Assembly: GCF_017573465.1 (NCBI RefSeq)
Contig: NZ_JAGEPF010000023.1
Span: forward strand, 124,001-188,000
Direction: 5' to 3'
From: Actinomadura violacea
GTDB taxonomy: Bacteria; Actinomycetota; Actinomycetes; Streptosporangiales; Streptosporangiaceae
DNA length: 64,000 bases
Of the stretch, positions 53,131-61,322 are shown piece after piece. The position numbers were made by a program, and so were the translations under genes. Position 1 is the first letter of the stretch. Each line of letters opens with the position of its first letter. The notes beneath the pieces were generated by a model. The model did not search any database. It worked only from the letters and a program-made list of their open reading frames with translations, and was not told the DNA's origin.

Positions 53131-53415
53131 GCTTCCCGGAGAGTCGAGGTTCGCCTGCGTGGCCGGGGGAGCACGCACCGTACAGGCCGTGCGCGCCCAC
53201 TCGGTCCGCGAACGGGGCCGGCTGTGCGGATCCATGCAGGTCAAGCCGTAGTGGGCGCCCGGCCGGGGCGGGATGGAGTGATCGTCAACGAGCGTCAGAG
53301 GCAGGGGTTACGGGGCGATATTTCGTAAAATGCACGTGCATCAGCCCTTGCACCTGCACGCCATTCCTAGCAGGATTGCCCCGGACCCCCGCACGTGAAC
53401 TCGCCGGAGATCGCG

Positions 53416-53883
53416 ATGACCGCACACTTGAGCGACAGTGACCGACAGGCGCTGCGGCTGGCCCAGGATCTCCGCGAGGAGATGCGGGCGGCTCTGCCCC
53501 AGCTCCCCTCCCCGCCGTCGGTATCCCCGTTCGTCGACCAGGGAGGGACGCCCAGCGTCCTGCTCCGGATGGACGCCGAGACCGCCCGCGCGCTGATGGC
53601 CCTCCTGGCCGAGCGCCGCGCGGACCGGACGGCCCCTCCGGCGCCGGAACCGCGCCGGGCCGACGGCTCCCACGTCCCGCCGCCGGTGCCCCCGCCGGGC
53701 GCCCCCCAGGCGGCTCCCGCCCCGTACCAGCCGATCGTGGCGGCCGTCCCGTTCCCGGAGCCCGCCTACGCGCAGGCCCCCTACGCCCAGGCCCCTTTCG
53801 CCGAGGCGCCGGCCGTCAACCCGGTGTTCGCCGGCGGGACGGGACCGACCCCGCTGGTGCCGTCGGTCTACCCCACGCACTGA
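53416..53883 (+). CDS. Proline-rich hypothetical protein
   Basis: The 155-residue protein has an N-terminal helical domain of about 75 residues (SDSDRQALRLAQDLREEMRAAL, MDAETARALMALLAERR). A disordered Pro/Ala tail follows, with APYAQAPFAEAP repeats. ATG 53416 has GGAG at six bases; GTG 53395 is upstream. No homologue family is recognised. Confidence 0.6.
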   Translation: MTAHLSDSDRQALRLAQDLREEMRAALPQLPSPPSVSPFVDQGGTPSVLLRMDAETARALMALLAERRADRTAPPAPEPRRADGSHVPPPVPPPGAPQAAPAPYQPIVAAVPFPEPAYAQAPYAQAPFAEAPAVNPVFAGGTGPTPLVPSVYPTH

Positions 53884-53969
53884 TTCCCGGCCGCCCGCGG
53901 GCGGTCCCGGCCCGGCGCCGCCCTCGTGGCCGCCGGGTCGTCTCGCGGCCGACGGCCGCCCCCGACGCG

Positions 53970-54000
53970 CCCCGGCCGGCATGACCGGCCGGGGTCTTCT
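53970..54000 (+). terminator. Strong hairpin terminator
   Basis: CCCCGGCCGG/CCGGCCGGGG is a perfect 10-bp stem with loop CATGA, followed by TCTTCT. Confidence 0.75.
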
Positions 54001-54106
54001 CATGCCCGCGCTTCGTGTGATGCGAGGCCGGTGCGCCGCCCCCGATGTGCCCGGCGCGCCCTTTGCCGATCTTCACTTCCAGGGTGATCGCGCCCTGTTC
54101 CGGCGG

Positions 54107-54144
54107 CATAAAAGATCGTTCTCCGCTGACATAAAGATCGTTCT
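54107..54144. repeat. CATAAAGATCGTTCT direct repeats
   Basis: CATAAAAGATCGTTCT (54107-54122) and CATAAAGATCGTTCT (54130-54144) are almost identical, 23 bases apart, in an AT-rich stretch upstream of a strong promoter. Confidence 0.7.
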
Positions 54145-54254
54145 TTAAGATCTTCTCTGCCCCTGCGATCGGCCCGGATCCCTTGCGGGAAAGGCGATCC
54201 CGCCGCCCGGCAGAAGAAATGATCTACCTTGGCAAAGGTAAAGAAATCGTCCAT

Positions 54255-54285
54255 TTGACTCAAGTCCGGGAATGCCGGATATAGT
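54255..54285 (+). promoter_or_regulatory. Near-consensus sigma-70-type promoter
   Basis: TTGACT (54255-54260) and TATAGT (54280-54285), with 19 bases between, are the best vegetative promoter in the window. Transcription would begin near 54292, about 360 bases before ATG 54654. An inverted repeat (AGGTCAA 54299-54305, TTGACCT 54313-54319) sits at the transcript start. Confidence 0.6.
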
Positions 54286-54291
54286 CAACGC

Positions 54292-54653
54292 CAGGTCGAG
54301 GTCAAAGTACCGTTGACCTGGCCAATCGCATAGCCGTCGCCTCCCGCCCGCCAGGCGGGAACCCTCAGCCGAACCACGGCCGCACCATGCACCGGCCGTG
54401 ACCGGGCGGGCCATCGAGCCCCCGGTCGGCACTCTCTCCCGCTTCTGAGAAGCCCGCGTCACGCACGCCCCGCAACGGGTCCGCGCGTTCCGGCGCGAGC
54501 CCGGCCCGTCATGTCCACGGGCCGTCCCCTGCGGGGTCCCTTTCCGCGGCGGCATTCCCGAGTCCCGAGTCTCGGAACCCGTTCCGCATGCCCGGATCAT
54601 CCCTGTGCTCCGGCGCCGGAACGGCTGTCCTGTACGCCGAACTAAGGATTTTC
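54292..54653 (+). promoter_or_regulatory. Long structured 5' leader, candidate regulatory RNA
   Basis: The leader holds several perfect stems: TCCCGCC/GGCGGGA (54342-54360), CACGGCCG/CGGCCGTG, CGGCCCGT/ACGGGCCG and CCCC-TGC-GGGG, then AAGGA and the ATG. Genes for secreted wall proteins in actinobacteria often have c-di-AMP (ydaO) leaders, but I could not find that consensus here. Confidence 0.4.
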
Positions 54654-55325
54654 ATGCAGCAGCGGACGATCAATCGCGTGTTGACCGGTGTCACCGGCGC
54701 GGCTCTTGCCGGGATGCTGGTGGGCGGCGTGGCGGCCGCCAGCCACGACGACTCCGCTCCCAAGCCCGACAGGCTTCTCGCGCAGCAGCAGGACATGGCC
54801 GCGCTGAACCAGAAGGCCCCCGAGAAGAAGGCCGCCTCCAAGGCCCCGGCCGAGTCGCGCTCGAAGAGCGCCGCCAAGGACTCCAAGGCCTCGGCGTCCA
54901 AGGAGACGAAGAAGAAGGCCGACAAGGGTCCGAAGGCGATCCTCAGCGGCTCGACCACCGCGTCCTACTTCTGGGACGACGGCTCCGGCATCAACGGCGA
55001 CACCGGCGCCCCCGCCAGTGGCAAGCCGATGCAGAAGGGCATGTTCGCCAGCCCGAGCTGGCCGATGAACACCAAGGTCAAGGTCACCTACAAGGGCCGC
55101 AGCATCACCGGCTTCGTCGGCGACCGCGGGCCCGGTGCGCCCTCGCACAACGGTGTCATGCTCGACCTCGACACCTACACCTTCCGCTACCTGCTGGACG
55201 GCGGCAAGCCCTCCAGCAAGTACGACGCCGGCACCGGTGAGGGCCACCTCCAGGACGTCAAGTGGGAGGTCCTGTCGTGGGGCTCCGGCGCGGGCACCAA
55301 GGGCGACCCCCAGCCCCTGGGCTGA
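54654..55325 (+). CDS. Secreted RlpA-like double-psi-beta-barrel protein
   Basis: The 223-residue protein has a signal peptide (basic MQQRTINR, hydrophobic VLTGVTGAALAGMLVGGVAAA, cut near ASHDD) and a Lys/Ala/Ser-rich spacer of about 70 residues. A C-terminal domain follows with TASYFWDDGSG, MFASPSWPMNTKVKVTYKGRSITGFVGDRGPG and NGVMLDLDTYTFRYL. The TASYF and DRGP strips mark the RlpA/expansin-like double-psi beta-barrel, which acts on or binds peptidoglycan. AAGGA precedes ATG 54654. Expression is probably high. Confidence 0.85.
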   Translation: MQQRTINRVLTGVTGAALAGMLVGGVAAASHDDSAPKPDRLLAQQQDMAALNQKAPEKKAASKAPAESRSKSAAKDSKASASKETKKKADKGPKAILSGSTTASYFWDDGSGINGDTGAPASGKPMQKGMFASPSWPMNTKVKVTYKGRSITGFVGDRGPGAPSHNGVMLDLDTYTFRYLLDGGKPSSKYDAGTGEGHLQDVKWEVLSWGSGAGTKGDPQPLG

Positions 55326-55341
55326 CCCCCGTGGGACGGCG

Positions 55342-55375
55342 ACGCCCCGGCGACTCGGACGAGTCGCCGGGGCGT
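55342..55375. terminator. Strong bidirectional terminator
   Basis: A perfect 16-bp stem (55342-55357 with 55360-55375) lies between the wall-protein gene and the convergent peptidase gene. Confidence 0.75.
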
Positions 55376-55386
55376 TCCCGTTCGCG

Positions 55387-56493
55387 TCAGCCCGCGGCGG
55401 GCCGAGCGCGGGCGGCGAGCAGGCGGTACAGCGCCTCGGACGCCTCGCCGATCCGCGCGACCGAGCAGGTCTCGTCGGTCACGTGCGCCTGCTCGGGGTC
55501 GCCCGGCCCGTAGATCACCACGTCCGGCCCGCCGAGCAGGCCCGCCAGCACGGACGCGTCGGTGAAGTACGTCGCGTACTCGGGCGCGCCCCCGGAAGAG
55601 CCGGGAACGAGCAGGTCCAGGACCTCCGGCATGCCGGGCGCGGCCGGGTCGGTGGCGACGCCGGGGAGGTCCACGATCCGTTCGAGCGCGACCTCCTCGC
55701 CGCACAGCGCGGAGATCGCCGCGACCGCCTCGTCCGCGCCGAACCCGGGGACGGTGCGGACGTCCAACCGCATCTCCGCGCGGTCGGGCACCAGGTTCGG
55801 CTGCACGCCGGAATGGAAGGTGCCGACGTTCACCGTCGCGGGCCCGTGCGTCGGGCTCACGGGCCAGCCCGTGTGGCCGTGCACGCGAACCGCGGCGGCG
55901 GCCAGCGCGGCGAGGGCGTTGCGGCCGAGCTCAGGGCGCGATCCGTGCGCCGAGACGCCCCGCGCGGTGGCCTTCAGCCAGAGCGTCCCCTTGTGGCCGA
56001 GGACCGTCCGGTTGCCCGTCGGCTCGGCGACGATCAGCAGGTCCGTGGCGGCGAGGGCCTCCGGATCCAGGGCCGCAGCGCCGTCGCATCCGGTCTCCTC
56101 ACCGAAGGTGAACACCAGCTGCGGCGCGGGCAGGCCCTCTCGGACGGCCGCGACGGCCGCCTCGATCTGGCAGGCGACGCCCGCCTTCATGTCGCTGCTG
56201 CCGCGCCCGAGCAGCCGCCCGTCGCGGACCTCGCCGCTCAGCGGGTCGAACGACCACCCGGACGGATCGGCGGGCACGGTGTCCAGGTGCCCGGTGAACG
56301 TGACCGGGACGCGCGGCCCCGCGGGCCCGTGCCGGGCCACGACGTTCGCGCGCCCCTCGGCCGGCTCGTCCACCCGCACGTGGAAGCCCGCGCCGTCCAG
56401 CACGTCCGCGACGACGTCGGCGGCGCGCCGTTCGCCGCCGCCGCGGGTGTCGATCCGCACCAGCCGGCGCGCGAGTTCGAGCGCCTCGCCCAT
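55387..56493 (-). CDS. M20 metallopeptidase (ArgE/DapE-like)
   Basis: The 368-residue dinuclear zinc hydrolase has FTGHLDTVPAD (first His/Asp), GRGSSDMKAGVA (bridging Asp), FGEETGCDG (catalytic Glu pair) and SAHGSRPE plus DVRTVPGFG in the dimerisation domain. It removes acyl or amino-acyl groups from small substrates. GGAGGTCAGGAG precedes ATG 56493. It lies 44 bases downstream of the LacI gene and probably shares its transcript, which links it to the divergent sugar operon. Confidence 0.9.
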   Translation of the reverse strand: MGEALELARRLVRIDTRGGGERRAADVVADVLDGAGFHVRVDEPAEGRANVVARHGPAGPRVPVTFTGHLDTVPADPSGWSFDPLSGEVRDGRLLGRGSSDMKAGVACQIEAAVAAVREGLPAPQLVFTFGEETGCDGAAALDPEALAATDLLIVAEPTGNRTVLGHKGTLWLKATARGVSAHGSRPELGRNALAALAAAAVRVHGHTGWPVSPTHGPATVNVGTFHSGVQPNLVPDRAEMRLDVRTVPGFGADEAVAAISALCGEEVALERIVDLPGVATDPAAPGMPEVLDLLVPGSSGGAPEYATYFTDASVLAGLLGGPDVVIYGPGDPEQAHVTDETCSVARIGEASEALYRLLAARARPAAG

Positions 56494-56537
56494 CTCCTGA
56501 CCTCCCTGTCCGGGCCCGGCCTGGCGGCCGGGACGTC

Positions 56538-57557
56538 TCAGGCCCCCGCCCGCGTGCTCTCCCTGACCACCAGGGACGGGACGAGCGCGATGTGCGCGGA
56601 GGGCCCGCGGTCCCCGTCGGCCTCGCCGGCGGCCGCGGCCAGCAGCCGCACGGCCTCCGCCGCGATCCGCTCGCGCGGCTGGTCGACGGTGGTGAGCGCG
56701 GGCTCGCTGAGCCGCGAGAACTCGATGTTGTCGTACCCGGTGACCTGGACCCGGCCCGGGACGTCCACGCCGTGCGCGCGGCACGCCCGGGTCACGCCGA
56801 GCGCGATCAGGTCGTCGGCGCAGACGATCGCGTCGGGCAGGTCGCCGGCGGCGATCAGCCGCGCGGCGGCCGTCTCGCCCCATTCCACGCTGTAGTCGCC
56901 GAGCAGGATCCGGTCCGGGTCCACGGCGATGCCGAGGTCCTCGGACCGGCGGCGGAACCCGGCGAAGCGCTGCTCGGTGGAGGAGTTGGTCAGCAGCGAG
57001 CCGGCGAACGCCGCCGACCGCGCCCCGCCCGCGTGCAGGTGGTCCATGACCTGGCGCATCGCGGCGACGTCGTCGACGCCGACCCAGTCGGTGCTGGTGC
57101 CGCCGACGAACCGGTCGAGCTGGACCAGCGGCAGCCGGCCGGCGGTCTCCTGGACGGCGGCGCCGCTGAGGGTGCCGTGGCTCGGGCTGACGATGATGCC
57201 GTCGACGTTGCGGGCGACGAGGGTGGCCAGCCGCCGGGCCTCGACCTCGGGGTCGGAGCGCGCGTCGCAGAGCAGCAGCTCCTTGCCCTCGCGGCCGAGG
57301 GCGTGCTCGACGCTCTCCACCAGCGAGGTGAAGAACGGGTTGGAGATGCTCGGCACGACCATGCCGACGGTGTCGGTGCGGCTGTTGCGCAGCGCCCGGG
57401 CGATGGAGTTGACCTGGTAGCCGAGCTCGTCGGCGGCCTTCCTGACCTTGCGCTGGACCCCCGCGGACACGGGGCCGCGGCCCGACAGCACGCGCGACAC
57501 GGTGGCGGTGGAGACCCCGGCCCGCTCGGCGACCTGGGCGATCGTGACCCGTTGCAA
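56538..57557 (-). CDS. LacI-family transcriptional regulator
   Basis: The 339-residue protein has the LacI HTH and hinge (VTIAQVAERAGVSTATVSRVLSG, VNSIARALRNSRT) and a periplasmic-binding-like effector domain (VGMVVPSISNPFFTSLVESVE, DAIVCADDLIALGVTRACRAHG, VTGYDNIEFSRL). The start is TTG 57557, with GGAGAGG upstream; the TTG lies in a TGCAATCG half-site. It probably represses the divergent operon at 57699 onward and itself through TGCAATCG-type operators. Confidence 0.93.
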   Translation of the reverse strand: MQRVTIAQVAERAGVSTATVSRVLSGRGPVSAGVQRKVRKAADELGYQVNSIARALRNSRTDTVGMVVPSISNPFFTSLVESVEHALGREGKELLLCDARSDPEVEARRLATLVARNVDGIIVSPSHGTLSGAAVQETAGRLPLVQLDRFVGGTSTDWVGVDDVAAMRQVMDHLHAGGARSAAFAGSLLTNSSTEQRFAGFRRRSEDLGIAVDPDRILLGDYSVEWGETAAARLIAAGDLPDAIVCADDLIALGVTRACRAHGVDVPGRVQVTGYDNIEFSRLSEPALTTVDQPRERIAAEAVRLLAAAAGEADGDRGPSAHIALVPSLVVRESTRAGA

Positions 57558-57566
57558 TCGTTTACC
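57553..57566 (-). promoter_or_regulatory. LacI-type operator, weak copy at own start
   Basis: TGCAATCGTTTACC overlaps the TTG start of the regulator gene and shares TGCAATCG-TTAC with the stronger site at 57674-57687. Confidence 0.4.
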
Positions 57567-57673
57567 TCTCCAGCTGCACGGAAGCCCCGTGCTGGGCGGA
57601 TCGTCGACGGCTGCTCCGATGATAGCCCCTTGACGGCCTGCGAATCTGTACTTACGGTGCAGGACAACACGAC

Positions 57674-57687
57674 TGCAATCGATTACA
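57674..57687. promoter_or_regulatory. LacI-type operator of the sugar operon
   Basis: TGCAATCGATTACA is palindromic at all but one base pair and has the central CG typical of LacI-family sites. It lies 12 bases before the start codon of the first operon gene. Confidence 0.6.
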
Positions 57688-57698
57688 CAGGAGGCGAC

Positions 57699-58574
57699 AT
57701 GGTGAGGGCGACGGGGAGCGAGCGGGCACTGGGCGTGTTCCCGCCGAAGCCGAACGCCGTCGAGGAGCTGTTCGGCACTCCCAAGGTCGTCATCGGCGCC
57801 GTGCACCTGCCGCCGCTGCCGGGCAGCCCGCACTACGAGGGCGTGCCGCTCGACGAGATCTGCACGTTCGCGATCGAGGAGGCGCGCGCCTACCTGGACG
57901 GCGGCGCCCACGGCGTGATCGTCGAGAACCACTGGGACATCCCGTTCCTCAAGCCGGGCGAGCACGGCTACGAGACCGCGGCCGCGATGGCCGTGGTGAC
58001 CGACCGGGTCCGGCACGCGACCGCCGGGCGGGTCGGCGTCAGCATCCTGTCGAACGCCGCGGAGTGCTCGATCGCCTCCGCCTGGTCGGGCGGCGCCGGT
58101 TTCGTCCGCGTCAACCAGTGGGCCAACGCCTACGTCGCGAACGAGGGGATCATCGAGGGGCAGGCCGCGCACGCCACCCGCTACCGCAGCCGGATCGGCG
58201 CGAACCCCGTCAAGATCTTCGCGGACGTGCACGTCAAGCACGGCGCGCACGCGATCGTCGCGGACCGGACCCTCGCCGAGCAGACCGAGGACGCCGAGTT
58301 CTTCGGCGCCGACGTGCTGATCGCCACCGGCTCGCGGACCGGCGACGCCGCCGCGCTGGACGAGGTCGAGGGCATCGCCGCGCACACCACGCTGCCGGTC
58401 GTCATCGGCTCGGGGATCAGCGCCGGCAACGTCGGTGAGCTGCTGCCGGCCTGCGACGGGGTGATCGTCGCGTCCTCGGTGAAGGACAACGGCCGCTGGT
58501 GGGGCCGGGTCGAGGCCGCCAAGGTGCGCGAGCTGACCGCCGCCGCGGCGAAGGCGGGCGTGGTCCTGCCATGA
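57699..58574 (+). CDS. BtpA/SgcQ-family TIM-barrel protein
   Basis: The 291-residue protein has VVIGAVHLPPLPGSP, YLDGGAHGVIVENHWDIPF, GVSILSNAAECSIASAWSGGAGFVRVNQ, FADVHVKHGAHA and a late IGSGISAGN phosphate-type loop. These are the hallmarks of the BtpA/SgcQ family. SgcQ is encoded in a cryptic E. coli sugar cluster and the reaction is not known; an aldolase or phosphosugar enzyme is plausible. AGGAGG precedes ATG 57699. It overlaps the kinase gene by ATGA. Confidence 0.88.
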   Translation: MVRATGSERALGVFPPKPNAVEELFGTPKVVIGAVHLPPLPGSPHYEGVPLDEICTFAIEEARAYLDGGAHGVIVENHWDIPFLKPGEHGYETAAAMAVVTDRVRHATAGRVGVSILSNAAECSIASAWSGGAGFVRVNQWANAYVANEGIIEGQAAHATRYRSRIGANPVKIFADVHVKHGAHAIVADRTLAEQTEDAEFFGADVLIATGSRTGDAAALDEVEGIAAHTTLPVVIGSGISAGNVGELLPACDGVIVASSVKDNGRWWGRVEAAKVRELTAAAAKAGVVLP

Positions 58575-59551
58575 TCGTGTTCTGCGGCTACGCCAACGTC
58601 GACCTCACGGTCGCCGTCCCGGTGCTGCCGGGGCCCGCCGCCCGCGTCCAGGCCACCGCGGTGCGCCGCGGCGAGGGCGGGATGGGGGCGAACGCGGCGG
58701 TGGCGGCCGCGCGGATGGGCGGCGACGTGCGCTTCGCGGGCGTCGTCGGGCCGGACGCGGCGAGCACCGCCTTCCTCGGATCGCTCGCCGCCGACGGGGT
58801 CGACACCGGCTGGACGTCCCGGACCGGCGTCCTCACGACCGCCGTCGTCCTGCTCACCCCCGATGGGGAACGTTCCATCATCAGCCAGGACGACCGGGTC
58901 ACCACCGAGCACGTCGCCGCCGTCGCCGCGAAGGCCCGCGCGGCGGGCGCGGACTGGCTCTACCTCGACGGCTACCGCTTCCCGGCGGCGGCCGGCGTGC
59001 TCGGCCAGGGGCGGCCGGGCGTCGTCGTCGACCTCGACGGCTGCGCGGACGCCGAGGCGGCACGCGCCGCGCTCGCCGCCGCCGACCACGCGATCGTCGG
59101 CCGCGCGCAGGCCGCCGTGTTCCTCGGCGACGACGCCGCGCTCGCCGCGAGCGCTGCCGAACATCGGGTAAACCTGGTGGTCACGGACGGTTCCCGGGGC
59201 TGGACGCTGTTCACGCCGGACGGCGCCCGGCACGCCGGGGCGGCGATCGAGGTGACCGCCGTGGACGCCACCGGCGCCGGGGACTGCTTCGCCGGCTCCT
59301 ACTGCGCGGAACTGGACCGGGGCGCCGGCCCGCTGGAGGCGGCGCGGACCGCCGCCGTCGCCGCGGGCCTGTCGTGCACCCGGCCCGGGGCGCGCGCGGG
59401 GCTGCCGCATCGCGACACCGTCCTCGCCTACATGAACGCCGCTCAGGCGCACACAGCTCAAGCACATCCGGCTCAACCGGACGCGGCCCACCCCGGAACG
59501 CGTCCGGACGCGTCACCCGCGCTCGCGCGGCGCCATGGAGAGGAGACATGA
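58571..59551 (+). CDS. PfkB-family carbohydrate kinase
   Basis: The 326-residue kinase has CGYANVDLTVAVPVLPGP, GEGGMGANAAVAAARMGG, the N-terminal PfkB signature region, and DATGAGDCFAGSYCAEL, the C-terminal signature with the catalytic Asp in the anion hole. It phosphorylates a sugar or nucleoside. The C-terminal 40 residues are a His/Ala/Pro-rich extension. It overlaps both neighbours by ATGA. Confidence 0.9.
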   Translation: MIVFCGYANVDLTVAVPVLPGPAARVQATAVRRGEGGMGANAAVAAARMGGDVRFAGVVGPDAASTAFLGSLAADGVDTGWTSRTGVLTTAVVLLTPDGERSIISQDDRVTTEHVAAVAAKARAAGADWLYLDGYRFPAAAGVLGQGRPGVVVDLDGCADAEAARAALAAADHAIVGRAQAAVFLGDDAALAASAAEHRVNLVVTDGSRGWTLFTPDGARHAGAAIEVTAVDATGAGDCFAGSYCAELDRGAGPLEAARTAAVAAGLSCTRPGARAGLPHRDTVLAYMNAAQAHTAQAHPAQPDAAHPGTRPDASPALARRHGEET

Positions 59552-60564
59552 TGCGACGCACGGTGTCGGCCGCGGTCGCGCTCGGCCTGCTGCTGACGGC
59601 GACGACCGCCTGCGACGTCCAGGCCCGCAAGGAGATCGCGGCCGAGAAGAAGGCGACCGAGCAGGGGCCCCCGCCCCCGAAGCGGATCGCGCAGGCCTGC
59701 AAGGTGCAGGGGCACGCGCCCAAGATCGGGCTCGTCCCGATCAACCTGCAGGCGCTGTTCTTCAACCAGATCAACACGGGCGCCAAGATGGTCGCGGCGA
59801 AGGCGGGCGCGCAGGTCCAGGTCGTCAACGGCAACGACGACTCCAGCACGCAGGCCAACGCGATCGACGACATGGTCGCCGGGCACTACGACGCGATCAT
59901 CGTGGACGCGGTGGACACCGAGGGCATCAAGCCCGCGATCCGCCGCGCCAAGGACGCCGGCATCCCGGTCGTCGCGGTGGACGCCACGGTCGGCGACCCG
60001 GCGGTGTCCACGCAGGTCGGCACCGCCAACGCCGAGGGCGGCAAGCAGCTCGCGGACGCGCTGCTGAAGATCTCCGGCGGCAAGGGCGACATCGGTGTGG
60101 TCGGCGCGCTCAACAGCACGATCCAGAACGAGCGGCAGAAGGGCTTCACCGACGAGGTCACCGCCCAGGGCATGAAGATCAAGAACGTCGTGGACGGCCG
60201 CAACATCCAGGAGAACGCGCAGACCGCGGCGGAGAACCTGCTGACCGGCAACCCCGACCTGCCCTACGCCTACGCCACCGGCGAGCCCGCGCTGATCGGC
60301 CTGGCCGCCGCGGTGGTCAGCCAGCAGCGCACCAAGAACCTCCAGGTCGTCGGCTGGGACCTGTCCAGCCAGGCGGTGGACGGGCTGAAGGCCGGCTGGA
60401 TCAAGGGCGTCGTCCAGCAGAACACCTTCCAGTTCGGCTACGACGCGATGAACGCCGCGATCGACCTGGCGTGCAAGCGCCCCGCGCCGAAGGACGTCCC
60501 CGTCCCGACCCAGATCGTCACCCCCGAGAACGTCGGGGACTACCTGTACTACCTGGAGAAGTGA
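59548..60564 (+). CDS. Sugar ABC transporter substrate-binding protein
   Basis: The 338-residue protein has a signal peptide (RRTVSAAVALGLLLTATTAC) with Cys22 as probable lipid attachment, though the lipobox TTAC is atypical. The mature part is RbsB/type I-like: KIGLVPINLQALFFNQINTGAK, YDAIIVDAVDTEGI, GIPVVAVDATVGD, NSTIQNERQKGF and VVGWDLSSQAVDGL. It binds a sugar-like solute outside the membrane for the ATPase and permease encoded next. AGGAG lies before the ATG. Confidence 0.9.
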   Translation: MMRRTVSAAVALGLLLTATTACDVQARKEIAAEKKATEQGPPPPKRIAQACKVQGHAPKIGLVPINLQALFFNQINTGAKMVAAKAGAQVQVVNGNDDSSTQANAIDDMVAGHYDAIIVDAVDTEGIKPAIRRAKDAGIPVVAVDATVGDPAVSTQVGTANAEGGKQLADALLKISGGKGDIGVVGALNSTIQNERQKGFTDEVTAQGMKIKNVVDGRNIQENAQTAAENLLTGNPDLPYAYATGEPALIGLAAAVVSQQRTKNLQVVGWDLSSQAVDGLKAGWIKGVVQQNTFQFGYDAMNAAIDLACKRPAPKDVPVPTQIVTPENVGDYLYYLEK

Positions 60565-60566
60565 TC

Positions 60567-61322
60567 ATGGGCGATCAACCGCTGGTCACGCTGAAGGGCA
60601 TCACCAAGTCGTTCGGCGCGGTGCAGTCGCTGCGCGGCGTCGACCTGACGCTGGCCCCGGGCGAGGTGCTCGGCCTCGTCGGCGACAACGGCGCGGGCAA
60701 GTCCACGCTGATGAAGGTGCTGGCCGGCGCCGTCCAGCACGACGCCGGGCAGATCACGATCGACGGCCGGGAGGTGCGGTTCGCCAGCCCGGCGGACGCG
60801 CGCCGCGAGCGGATCGGCATCGTCTACCAGGACCTCGCGCTGTGCGACACCCTCGACGTCGCGAGCAACCTGTTCCTCGGCCGGGAGCCGCGCAAAGGGC
60901 CCTTCATCGACCGGCGCGCGATGCACGAGAAGGCCGCCGAGACGCTGTCGGACCTGCACGTCCGGGTCAAGTCCACCTACCAGGAGATCGGGCACCTGTC
61001 CGGCGGGCAGCGGCAGGCCGTGGCGATCGCCCGCGCCGTGTCGTTCAAGCCGCGGGTGCTGATCCTGGACGAGCCGACCGCCGCGCTGGCGGTCGCCGAG
61101 GTCCGCCAGGTGCTCGCCATGATCAAGGACGTGGCGGCGCAGGGCGTCGGGGTCATCCTGATCACCCACCGGCTGCAGGACCTGTTCGAGGTCTGCGACC
61201 GCATCACCGTCATGTACGAGGGCCGCAGCGTCGAGGACGAGCCGGTGTCCGACCTGGACATCGAGCGGCTCGTCGCCATGATCACCCGTTCCGGCAGCGA
61301 GCACACCGAGGAGGTGGCCTGA
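60567..61322 (+). CDS. Sugar ABC transporter ATP-binding protein (single domain)
   Basis: The 251-residue ATPase has GDNGAGKST, LSGGQRQAVAIARA, LILDEPTAAL and ITHRLQD. It has one nucleotide-binding domain, like FrcA, instead of the duplicated RbsA form. It starts two bases after the binding-protein stop and shares a base with the permease start (TGATG). Confidence 0.93.
   Translation: MGDQPLVTLKGITKSFGAVQSLRGVDLTLAPGEVLGLVGDNGAGKSTLMKVLAGAVQHDAGQITIDGREVRFASPADARRERIGIVYQDLALCDTLDVASNLFLGREPRKGPFIDRRAMHEKAAETLSDLHVRVKSTYQEIGHLSGGQRQAVAIARAVSFKPRVLILDEPTAALAVAEVRQVLAMIKDVAAQGVGVILITHRLQDLFEVCDRITVMYEGRSVEDEPVSDLDIERLVAMITRSGSEHTEEVA

Noticed and set aside
54292..54653. ydaO (c-di-AMP) riboswitch
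   Set aside because: The characteristic conserved blocks could not be found by eye. Kept only as an unclassified structured leader until a covariance search is run.
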